Origin: Streptomyces sp. Tu 3180 | GTDB taxonomy: Bacteria; Actinomycetota; Actinomycetes; Streptomycetales; Streptomycetaceae | Direction: 5' to 3' | DNA length: 64,000 nucleotides | NCBI RefSeq assembly: GCF_009852415.1 | Contig: NZ_WOXS01000002.1 | Location: forward strand, 6,674,001 to 6,738,000 | Shown here: positions 16,355 through 24,848 of the stretch, piece by piece | Position numbering within the stretch: position 1 is the first letter of the stretch | How the letters are laid out: each line of letters opens with the position of its first letter | Made by a program: the position numbers and the translations under genes | Notes under the pieces: model-generated | Database searches by the model: none | What the model was told of the DNA's origin: nothing | Seen by the model: the letters and a program-made list of their open reading frames with translations, nothing else

Positions 16355-16569
16355 ACGCCGGAGCGGCCGGCGGCCCGGGCGGCCGGGCACCCGCCCGGGC
16401 GCACGGCCGGCGCCGGCGGGTGCCACCGGGGCGGCGGTCGTGAACGCTCCGGGCGTCCGCGGTCCGATTGGCCGGACGGGAACGGGGAACCAGGTGACCT
16501 GCTGAACACCGGGCGACGGCGGTGACGGGCCCGCCCACCGGTCCCACCGGGCGAGCACAGGAGGTCGGG

Positions 16570-17595
16570 ATGCGTCTTCACCACAGCCGTCCCACGGACC
16601 CCGGGTACCGCCGCCTGCGGCACGGGCGCGGCTTCCGGTACCTCGACACCCGCGGGGAACCGCTGCGCGACCCCGCGGAACTGGCCCGCATCCGGGAACT
16701 GGTCATACCGCCGGCCTGGCGCGACGTGTGGATCTGCAGCCGGGCCAGCGGGCACCTGCAGGCCGTGGGCACCGACGCCGCCGACCGCCGCCAGTACCTG
16801 TACCACCCGCAGTTCCGCGCCGAACAGGAGCGGGCCAAGCACGAGCACGTGCTCGACGTCGCCGAGGTCCTGCCCGAGGTGCGGGAGACCGTCGAGGGCC
16901 ACCTGGGCGATCGCGGGCTGACCCGGCAGCGGGTGCTGGCCACCGCCGTACGCCTGCTCGACCTCGGCTTCTTCCGCATCGGCAGCGACCGCTACACCGA
17001 ACTGAACAACAGCTACGGCCTCACCACGCTGCTGCGCGAGCACTCCCGCTGCCGGGCGGGTTCGGTCCTGTTCACCTACAGCGGCAAGCACGGCAAGGAG
17101 ATCGTCCGGACGGTGGCGGACCCCGCCGCCTGCCGCAGCCTCACCGCCCTGATGCGGCGCCGGGGCGGGGGCGACCGGCTCCTGTCCTACTGGGAAGGGC
17201 GCTCCTGGCACGAGGTCAGCGGTGAGGACGTCAACGCGTACCTCAAGGAACTGGCCGGCCTGGAGATCACCGCGAAGGACTTCCGCACCTGGCACGCCAC
17301 CGTCATGGCCGCCGTGGCCCTGGCCGTCTCGCAGCCCGTCGCGCGCAGCGAGACCGCCCGGCGCCGGGCCATCGCGCGGGCGGCGCGCGAGGTGGCCGGG
17401 TACCTCGGCAACACACCCGCGGTCTGCCGCGCCTCCTACATCAACCCGCGGGTGATCGAGCTGTACGAGGAGGGCGAGACGGTCGCCTCCGCGCTGCCCC
17501 ACCTCGGGAACGAGGGCGCCTACGGCACCCCCGCCACCCAGGGGCCCGCGGAACGGGCCGTGCTGCGCATGCTCCGGAACGGGCGGTCCGGCTGA
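16570..17595 (+). CDS. DNA topoisomerase IB (poxvirus-like)
   Basis: A 341-residue type IB topoisomerase that nicks one strand, forms a 3'-phosphotyrosine and swivels out supercoils without ATP. AGGAGG precedes the ATG at 16570. Residues 1-90 form the N-terminal DNA clamp (RELVIPPAWRDVWIC is characteristic), followed by the catalytic domain: GFFRIGSDRYTE, LFTYSGKHGKE with the catalytic Lys, DFRTWHATV with Arg and His, and CRASYINPRVIELYEEG with the nucleophilic Tyr at about residue 294. The full catalytic set is present. It converges with the LacI gene at a 10-base gap. Confidence 0.93.
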   Translation: MRLHHSRPTDPGYRRLRHGRGFRYLDTRGEPLRDPAELARIRELVIPPAWRDVWICSRASGHLQAVGTDAADRRQYLYHPQFRAEQERAKHEHVLDVAEVLPEVRETVEGHLGDRGLTRQRVLATAVRLLDLGFFRIGSDRYTELNNSYGLTTLLREHSRCRAGSVLFTYSGKHGKEIVRTVADPAACRSLTALMRRRGGGDRLLSYWEGRSWHEVSGEDVNAYLKELAGLEITAKDFRTWHATVMAAVALAVSQPVARSETARRRAIARAAREVAGYLGNTPAVCRASYINPRVIELYEEGETVASALPHLGNEGAYGTPATQGPAERAVLRMLRNGRSG

Positions 17596-17604
17596 GGCCC
17601 CCGT

Positions 17605-18647
17605 TCAGCGCCGTGCCGGGCCCTCGGTGCTCTCGCGCAGGACGAGACGGTGCGGCACCAGCAGGTCCCGGGGCGACCGGCCGCCGGCCGGCGCGGCGTC
17701 CGCCCCGTCCGTTCCCGCCTCCTCCTCCATGCGGCGCTGCAGGAGCTCGACGGCGACCTTGGCCACCGCGGCCTTGTCCGGCGCCACCGTGCTCAGCGTC
17801 GGGATGCTGAACCGTCCGCCCTCCACGTCGTCGAAGCCGATGACGGCGGCCTCCTCGGGCACCCGGACGCCGTGCTCGTGCAGCGCGCCCGGCGCCAGCT
17901 GGTCGTTGAGGCACAGCAGTGCGTCGGGCCGTGCGCCGGCGTCCAGTGCCCGGGCGACGGCCTCGGCGCCGTCGGGCATCCGGAAGGACGCGACGGGCAG
18001 CAGGGCGGCCGGATCGTGGGCGATGCCCGCCTCCGCGAGGGCGGCGCGGTAACCACGGGTGCGGGCCTCGGCCGTCCCCAGGCCCGCGTCGTCGCGCCCG
18101 CCGACCACCAGGACGGTGCGGCACCCGAGGCCGATCAGGTGCTCGGTCGCTTCCCGCGCGGCCTTCTCGTTGTCGATGGCGACGTGGTCGGCGCCCTCCT
18201 CCAGCTGTTCCCCGAGCAGCACGGTCGGCGGCGCGCCCGCGCGGTCGCGCAGGTCGTCGGCGGTGAGGGCGAGCGGACTGAGGATGACCCCGTCGACGAA
18301 GGCGGAGCCGAAGCCGGCCAGCGCCTCCAGCTCGTGAGCGCGGTCCGCACCGGTCTGGTGGATCAGCACGGTCAGGAGCGCTGCTCGGCCTCGCGGACGA
18401 CGTGCCGGGCGAGTTCGGCGAAGTAGGGGACGTCCGGCTCGGGAACGACCAGGGCGATGATGCCGGTGCGCCCCCTGCGCAGGTGACGGCCGGCCAGGTT
18501 CACCCGGTAGCCGAGTTCCTCGATGGCCTCCCGGACCGCGCGCCTGGTCCGGTCGGAGACGTGGGCGTAGTCGTTGATCACGTTGGACACCGTCTTCTCC
18601 GACACCCCCGCGCGCCGTGCGACGTCCTTGATCCTCGGTCGTGCCAT
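17605..18647 (-). pseudogene. LacI-family sugar regulator, frameshifted
   Basis: The N-terminal part (ATG at 18647, GGAGG upstream) is a clear LacI HTH: IKDVARRAGVSEKTVSNVIN, then the hinge and the start of the ligand-binding core, ending at a TGA at 18372-18374. The rest (VILSPLALTADDLRD, AIDNEKAAREATEHLI, VIGFDDVEGGRFSIPTLSTV) continues in another frame to 17605. Adding one C at about 18375 on the coding strand joins them as a normal ~347-residue LacI protein. Either this is a real one-base deletion or a base-calling error. The neighbouring GH2 gene is also broken, which favours real decay of a sugar locus, but two other genes in this window need the same kind of fix. Confidence 0.85.
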
Positions 18648-18781
18648 CGGGAACCTCCCTGCCCCTCGCCGCCGCCGCCGAGTCCAGGGTCCGGCGGGCC
18701 GCGGATCCGGGCGCGGGCCGCCCGGTGACGGCCCGGTCCCCGGTCCCCGGCCGTCCGTCCCGCGCTCTTCACAGCCCGCGT

Positions 18782-18791
18782 ACATCGATGT
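18782..18791. promoter_or_regulatory. LacI-type operator candidate ACATCGATGT
   Basis: A perfect 10-base palindrome between the LacI start (18647) and the GH2 remnant. Nine of its bases recur just upstream of the GH43 gene at 21639. A centre-CG palindrome of this kind is typical for LacI-family proteins. Confidence 0.5.
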
Positions 18792-18904
18792 GAAGAAGTG
18801 CCGTCGCGCCGTTCCGGCCGCCGCGGGACCGCTGTCCGGCCGCGCCGCACCGGCCCCGGCGGTTCCCGGCCCCGTCCCCTCGCCGCACCCGCAGGCACGG
18901 CGGT

Positions 18905-19687
18905 CGTCCGCCGGCCGTTCACCGCCGGCCTCGGCGACGTCGCCGGGGAGGAGGTCGTCGTCACCGTCCGGGCGCGCGACCCCGGGTCCGGCCCGCAGGC
19001 CCGGGGCAAGCAGGCCGTCCGGTACGCCGACCACGACTGCCACTACACCCGGGTGACCGGCATCTGGCAGACCGTGTGGCCGGAGCCCGTCCCCGAGGTG
19101 CACCTGCGGCGCCCCCGGATCACCCCCGACCTCGCAGGCTCGGCCTTCCCCTCGAACTGCCCCTGTCCGGCGACCGCCCGGGGCACCGGGTGCGGGCCGT
19201 CCTCGGCGACGGCGAGGTGAGCCGCGCCGAGGCCCGCGCCGACCTGGACCTCGCCCAGGGCGACCCCTTCGTCGACTCCCACGAGGACGGGACCGCCTCC
19301 TCGCAGCCGTACCGGGGCCAGCCGTACTTCGTCAGCGAGTTCGGCGGCATCTGGTGGGACCCGGAGGCCGCCGCCGGGCAGTCCGGCGGCGGCATCTGGT
19401 GGGACCCGGAGGCCGCCGCCGGGCAGTCCGGCGAGGACCGCACCGTCTCCTGGGGCCACGGCGAGCGGGTCCGCGACGAGGAGGAGTTCCACGCGCGCTT
19501 CGGCGGCCTCACCGACGTGCTGCTGGGGGACCGTGGCATGTTCGGCTACTGCTACACCCAGTTGACCGACGTCTTCCAGGAACGCAGCGGCATCCACCGC
19601 TTCGACCGCGGTCCCGAGCTGGACGTCGGACGCGTCCGCGCCGCCCAGCTGCGCCCGGCCGCGATCGAGGAGCAGGACCGGACATAG
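18905..19687 (+). pseudogene. Glycoside hydrolase family 2 (beta-galactosidase-type) remnant
   Basis: Only two ends of a GH2 enzyme remain. The first part (EEVVVTVRARDPGSGPQARG, then RVTGIWQTVWPEPVPEVHL) is the N-terminal sugar-binding domain without its first ~100 residues. Reading shifts frame near 19145, continues through GHRVRAVLGDGEVSRAEARA, then jumps to the far C-terminal part (PYRGQPYFVSEFGGIWW and MFGYCYTQLTDVFQE). The barrel with the catalytic residues between these parts is missing, so the product cannot be active. A 45-base tandem duplication lies in the second part. The gene faces the frameshifted LacI regulator, its likely former controller. Confidence 0.8.
19343..19432 (+). repeat. 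45-base in-frame tandem duplication in the GH2 remnant
   Basis: Bases 19343-19387 and 19388-19432 are direct copies encoding GGIWWDPEAAAGQSG twice. Intact GH2 relatives have this motif once, so the duplication is recent and probably arose after the gene lost function. Confidence 0.85.
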
Positions 19688-19810
19688 CGGCGGCGGCCGC
19701 GGCGCCCGCACCGGGGAGGTGCTCTCCCGGCGGGCGGGTCCCGGGCGCGTTGTCGGGCGCGCACCGGCGCCACTAGCATGTCCGCGCACCGAGCCGGGAG
19801 GCGGATGCCG

Positions 19811-20539
19811 ATGAGGGACGTACCGGGACGGAGCGTGCTCGTCGTCCAGAACACGCCGGCCGGTGGTCCCGGCCGTGTCGGAGCATGGCTGCGGGAGGCC
19901 GGGCTGCGCCTGGAGGTGGTGCGCGCCTACGCCGGTGAACCGCTGCCCGGACTCCTGGACCACCGGGCCCTGGTCGTCCTCGGCGGCGGTTTCCTCCCGT
20001 ACGACGACGACCGCGCCCCCTGGCTCCCCGCCGTGCGCCGCCTCACCGGCCAGGCGCTCCGGGAGGCCACCCCCATGCTGGGCATCTGCCTGGGCGGTCA
20101 GCTCCTCGCCCACGTCGCGGGCGGCACCGTGAAGGGGCGGCACGGCGAGCCGGAGTACGGCAGCACGCCGGTCCGGCTGCGTGCCGACGCCCGCGGGGAC
20201 GCGCTCTTCGGCGGACTGCCCGCCGTGACGCCCGTCATCGAGCGGCATGTGGACGCCATCACCGAACTCCCTGCGGGGGCCGTCTGGCTGGCGGACAGCG
20301 AGCGGTGCCCCTACCAGGGCTTCCGCCTGGGCGAGTGCGCCTGGGGCCTGCAGTTCCATCCCGAGGTGACCGCCGAGAGGATCCGCGGCTGGGACGCCGG
20401 ACCGCTGTCCGCGCACGGCTTCGACCGGGACCGGCTGTACGAGCGGGCGCTGGCCGACGAACCCGCGTCGACGCCCGCCTGGCGGGCGTTCACCCACCGG
20501 TTCGCCCGGGAAGTCCTGCGGACCCGCACGGAGCCGTGA
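19811..20539 (+). CDS. Class I glutamine amidotransferase-like protein
   Basis: A 242-residue GATase1-fold protein of the GMP-synthase-like type, related to enzymes that hydrolyse glutamine or gamma-glutamyl amides. The nucleophile elbow MLGICLGGQLLAH (Cys at about residue 90) and the LQFHPEVT segment (His, about 180) are both present, with the acidic partner two residues later in the Glu of HPEV. I chose the ATG at 19811 over 19805 because GGGAGG then has normal spacing. It stands alone, converging with the GH43 gene. A defence or amino-acid scavenging role is possible; the substrate is unknown. Confidence 0.85.
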   Translation: MRDVPGRSVLVVQNTPAGGPGRVGAWLREAGLRLEVVRAYAGEPLPGLLDHRALVVLGGGFLPYDDDRAPWLPAVRRLTGQALREATPMLGICLGGQLLAHVAGGTVKGRHGEPEYGSTPVRLRADARGDALFGGLPAVTPVIERHVDAITELPAGAVWLADSERCPYQGFRLGECAWGLQFHPEVTAERIRGWDAGPLSAHGFDRDRLYERALADEPASTPAWRAFTHRFAREVLRTRTEP

Positions 20540-20547
20540 CCCGGTGG

Positions 20548-21627
20548 TCACTCGAAGAACTTGAGGCTCCAGCCCGTGTCGGTGTGCGGGCCGGGGACGT
20601 CGGCGCGGCTGTAGGTGGTGCCGCCCCACCAGCAGAACGTGCCCGTGTACCCGTAGCGGTTCTCCCACGCGTACGGCGTGCCCTTCGGCACCGCGTGGAA
20701 CATCAGGGGGAACCTCGGCCCGGCGGGCGGGCTCGTGCCGATGTCCCCGTCGAGCAGGACGAAGCTGTGGTGCCCGGGTCCGTCGGCGTGCAGCGTCGGG
20801 TCCCAGCCGGCCGTCATCGTGGCGCGGTGGGAGCCGAAGAGGCAGCCGTCGGACTTGTACCAGTCCCACACGTACGTCGGGTCGCCGCCGGAGCGCAGCC
20901 GCAGGTCGGCCAGGCAGTGCCGGTCGCTCCAGCTGCCGTTGGCGGAGTAGACGATGTGCAGCTGTCCGTTCGGGTCCTTGACGGCCTCGGGGGCCTCGTT
21001 GACGAACGGGTCGCCGACCACCCGTTCCCAGGGCTCGCGCGGCTGCGAGACGACGTACCGCGTGCCGGCCGGCGTGGTCGGGCTGCTCATGCGGGCGATG
21101 TAGAGGTTCTGCTCGACGTCGGTGTCACCGGCCCAGCCGGACCAGCGCTGCCCGTTGAAGGTGAACAGGGTCCCGTCGATGGCCCACTCGTCGTCCGGCA
21201 GGGCCGGCTCGGTCCCGGCGGTGTACCCGCTGTCCGGGGTGGCGGAGCTGATCACGTACATCCGGTGGGCCGCTCCGCGGCCGGCGGTGAAGTGGATGTA
21301 GTGGCGCCCGCCGTCCCGCACGATCTCCGGGGCCCAGACCTCGCCGAGCCCGCGGGGGTCCGACCAGACCCGCCGGGCGGGCGCGGAGCCCAACCGGGCG
21401 GTCGACGGGGCCTGCCGTACGACGATGCCGTCACCGGCCGACTGCACCGCGATGTAGGTGCCGCCGACCCGCAGCACGCTCGGGTCCGCCGCCCTGAGGC
21501 CGGTCTGCTCCGCCCGGGCCGGACCGGCGCAGGACAGGGACAGCACGAGGGTGAAGACGCCGGACAGCACGAGGGCGAGGGCGCCGGGGAGCAGGCGGGA
21601 AGGGCTCGTGGCCTCGTTCCCTTCCAC
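20548..21627 (-). CDS. Secreted GH43-like glycosidase
   Basis: A 359-residue exported beta-propeller enzyme resembling arabinan/xylan-acting glycoside hydrolase family 43. Residues 1-40 form a signal peptide (LALVLSGVFTLVLSLSCAG, cleaved near ARA). The three acidic positions of the family are recognisable: AADPSVL (base Asp, about residue 48), EWAIDGTLF (about 145) and NEAPEAVKD (acid Glu, about 210). The start is a GTG at 21627 with a weak ribosome site, so a slightly different start is possible. The upstream ACATCGATG half-palindrome links it to the broken LacI regulator. Secreted, probably for plant polysaccharide breakdown. Confidence 0.8.
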   Translation of the reverse strand: MEGNEATSPSRLLPGALALVLSGVFTLVLSLSCAGPARAEQTGLRAADPSVLRVGGTYIAVQSAGDGIVVRQAPSTARLGSAPARRVWSDPRGLGEVWAPEIVRDGGRHYIHFTAGRGAAHRMYVISSATPDSGYTAGTEPALPDDEWAIDGTLFTFNGQRWSGWAGDTDVEQNLYIARMSSPTTPAGTRYVVSQPREPWERVVGDPFVNEAPEAVKDPNGQLHIVYSANGSWSDRHCLADLRLRSGGDPTYVWDWYKSDGCLFGSHRATMTAGWDPTLHADGPGHHSFVLLDGDIGTSPPAGPRFPLMFHAVPKGTPYAWENRYGYTGTFCWWGGTTYSRADVPGPHTDTGWSLKFFE

Positions 21628-21954
21628 GCCACGCTTTTACATCGATGGAACGGTCGGTCGCAGCTTGCCGACCTGTTATGAACCTGTCAACAATGGCATG
21701 CGTGCCCGACGCGTGCCGTCCGCGCCCGCCGCTCCACCCGCCCGCCGGCCGGTCCGCGCGCTTTGTCCCCGGTGAGGAAAAAGAAGACGGTCCTCGCGCG
21801 GAAGGGGTTACGCCGTCCGGCGGGGGCCGCTAACTTCCTTGAAGTGTACCGGTCATGCTCACGACGGCCGGTGATCTCACGGCGCGACGGCGCGCGCCTG
21901 TACTCCCCGGCAGGACGACTCGGCCTGCCACCACCCCACACCCGGGAGACACCT
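21628..21954. other. Divergent promoter region, GH43 and sugar dehydrogenase
   Basis: This gap holds the start regions of two divergent secreted enzymes. ACATCGATGG at 21639-21648 resembles the LacI-type operator near 18782. The small dyad ACTTC-CTT-GAAGT at 21833-21845 is a further candidate site nearer the dehydrogenase. I see no gene. Confidence 0.45.
21639..21648. promoter_or_regulatory. Second ACATCGATG operator-like site
   Basis: Nine of ten bases of the palindrome at 18782 recur here, 12 bases ahead of the GH43 start codon, where a bound repressor would block transcription or initiation. Confidence 0.4.
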
Positions 21955-24830
21955 GTGCGCACGAGACCGTTACGACCACGTCCGCCGGGAACCCGGCGGA
22001 TCCGCTCACTGACGCTCGCCGTGGTGTGCGTCGCCGGCTGCTTCCTGCCGGTGACCGCGGCCGGCGCGGCGGAACCCGTCGCCGCCCCGCCCCCGGCGGC
22101 CGCGGCGCCCGAGGACTTCCAGCAGGTCACCCTCGCCAAGGGGGTGGCCGAGACGGGCGAGCCGATGACCCTGGCGGTGCTGCCCGACCGCTCCGTCCTG
22201 CACACCTCGCGGGACGGCACCCTCCGGCTCACCGACGCCGCCGGCACCACGAAGGTCGCCGGGAAGCTGGACGTCTACAGCCACGACGAGGAAGGACTGC
22301 AGGGCGTCGCGGCGGACCCGGGCTTCGCCGCCAACCGGTACGTCTACCTCTACTACGCCCCGAAGCTCGGCACGCCGGGCGGTGACGCCCCGTCCGACGG
22401 CCAGGCGTCGGACTTCACCCCCTTCGACGGTGTCAACCGCCTGTCCCGGTTCGTGCTGCGGACCGACGGCACCCTGGACCTCGCCAGCGAGAAGAAGGTC
22501 CTCGACGTGCCCGCCTCGCGCGGCATCTGCTGCCACGTCGGCGGCGACATCGACTTCGACGCGCAGGGCAACCTGTACCTGTCGACGGGCGACGACTCGA
22601 ACCCCTTCGCCTCCGACGGCTACACCCCGATCGACGAGCGGGCCTCCCGCAACCCCGCGTACGACGCGCAGCGTTCCTCCGGCAACACCAACGACCTGCG
22701 CGGCAAGGTGCTGCGCATCAAGGTGAACGCGGACGGCTCGTACTCGATCCCCGGCGGCAACCTCTTCCCGCCGGGCACGGCCCGGACCCGCCCCGAGATC
22801 TACGCCATGGGCTTTCGCAACCCGTTCCGGATGAGCGTGGACAAGGCCACCGGCATCGTGTACCTCGGCGACTACGGCCCGGACGCCGGTACCGCGAACG
22901 CCTCGCGGGGACCGGCCGGCCAGGTCGAGTTCAACCGCATCACCAGGGCGGGCAACTTCGGCTGGCCCTACTGCACCGGCGACAACGACGCCTACCGGGA
23001 CCACGACTTCGCCTCCGGCTCCTCCGGCGCGGCGTTCGACTGCGCCGCGCCGAGGAACACCTCGCCCCGCAACACCGGCCTGACCGACCTGCCGCCCGCC
23101 CAGCCGGCGTGGATCCCCTACGACGGCGGCTCCGTACCGGAGTTCGGAGGCGGCTCGGAGTCCCCGATGGGCGGCCCCGTCTACCGCTACGACGCCTCCT
23201 CGGCCTCGGAGGTGAAGTTCCCGCAGGAGTTCGACGGCGACTTCTTCGCGGGCGAGTTCGGGCGCCGCTGGATCAAGCGGATCGAGACCGGCGGCGACGG
23301 CACCGTGCAGTCGATCAACGCCTTCCCCTGGAGCGGCACCCAGGTGATGGACATGGCCTTCGGCCCGGACGGCGCCCTGTACGTCCTCGACTACGGCACC
23401 GGCTACTTCAACGGCGACGCGAACTCGGCGCTCTACCGCATCGAGCACGTCACCGGCGGACGCGCCCCCGTCGCCCAGGCGAAGGCGGACGTCACGTCGG
23501 GCAGGGCACCGCTGACGGTGTCGTTCTCCTCGGCGGGCAGCTCGGATCCCGACGGCGACGCGCTCGACCACGCGTGGACGTTCGGTGACGGGGCCGCCTC
23601 CACCGAGGCGAACCCGTCGCACACGTACCGCGCCGACGGCCGGTACACGGCGACGCTGACGGTGACCGACCCCACCGGAAAGTCCGGCTCGGCCTCCGTC
23701 CTCGTCACGGTGGGCAACACGGCCCCGAAGGTGACGCTGGTCGCGCCCCTGGACGGCGCGATCCACGACTTCGGCGACGCGATCCCGTTCGAGGTGACGG
23801 TGACCGACCCCGAGGACGGCTCGATCGACTGCTCCCGGGTCAAGGTCACCTTCATCGTCGGACACGACAGCCACGGCCACCCGCAGACCTCGGCGACCGG
23901 CTGCTCCGGCACCCTGCGGACCCTGGCCGACGGCGAGCACGACCCGAACGCCAACATCTTCGGCGTGCTCGACGCCGAGTACACCGACCGGGGCGCGAAC
24001 GGCCAGCCCGCGCTCACCACCCACGACCAGCACATCACCCAGCCCTCCCACCGGCAGGGCGAGCACCACGGCGACTCCTCGGGGTCCAGGTCGTGGACCA
24101 CGCCCCCGCGCACGGCGGGAAGACGGTCGGCCACATCGAGAACGGCGACTGGATCTCCTTCACGCCGTACGCCCTGGGCAACGCGACCGCGTTCACCGCC
24201 CGCGTCTCCTCCGGCGGCAGCGGCGGCACCCTCGAGGTCCGGGCGGGCTCCCCGACCGGCACCCTGCTGGGCACCGCGACCGTACCCGTGACCGGCGGCT
24301 GGGAGACGTTCCAGGACGTCACCGCCCCCCTCGGCAACCAGCCGGGCGGCTCCACCACCCTGTACCTGGTGTTCAAGGGCGGTGGCGGACCGCTGTTCGA
24401 CGTGGACGAGTTCTCCTTCACCACGTCCGGCGGGGGCACGCCCGGCCCGCGTTCCGGTGAGGTGAGGGGGGTGAACGGCAAGTGCCTGGACGTGGCGGGT
24501 GCGGTGGCGGCGGACGGGACGCAGGTGCAGCTGTGGTCGTGCAACGGCACCGGTGCGCAGCGGTGGACGGTGGCCGGGGACGGTTCGCTGAGGGCGTTCG
24601 ACAGGTGTCTGGACGTCTCGGGCGGCGGGACGGCGGACGGGACGAGGGTCCAGTTGTGGACGTGCAACGGCACCGGTGCGCAGCGGTGGGCCGCGCAGCC
24701 GGACGGCACGGTGCGCAATCCGCAGTCCGGGAAGTGCCTGGACGCCTCCGGCTCCACCTGGAACGACGGCACCGCCGTGCACCTGTGGACCTGCCACACC
24801 GGCCCCAACCAGAAATGGACCCTGCCCTAG
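21955..24830 (+). pseudogene. Secreted sugar dehydrogenase with PKD, CBM6-like and CBM13 domains; one-base frameshift
   Basis: A ~958-residue exported protein if one base is restored. The GTG at 21955 follows GGGAGA and gives a signal peptide. Domains in order: GSDH/PQQ-type sugar dehydrogenase propeller (about 45-495; HDEEGLQGVAADPGF, RGICCHVGGDIDFD, EIYAMGFRNPFRMS), PKD domain (about 500-585; WTFGDGAASTEANPSHTY), a linking beta domain, CBM6-like module (IENGDWISFTPYALG) and ricin-B/CBM13 lectin (CLDVAGAV...QLWSC repeats). The frame breaks at the GGGG run 24081-24084; a fifth G joins HHGDSS to GVQVVDHAP as in relatives. It probably oxidises or binds plant sugars. The ThuA-domain gene follows 18 bases later. 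Confidence 0.82.
24447..24826 (+). repeat. 380-base direct repeat, copy 1 (CBM13 of the dehydrogenase)
   Basis: This stretch reads base-for-base the same as 26223-26602 and encodes the ricin-B lectin domain ending the dehydrogenase. The two copies are 1776 bases apart in the same orientation. Confidence 0.9.
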
Positions 24831-24848
24831 CGGAAGGAGGCGACACCC

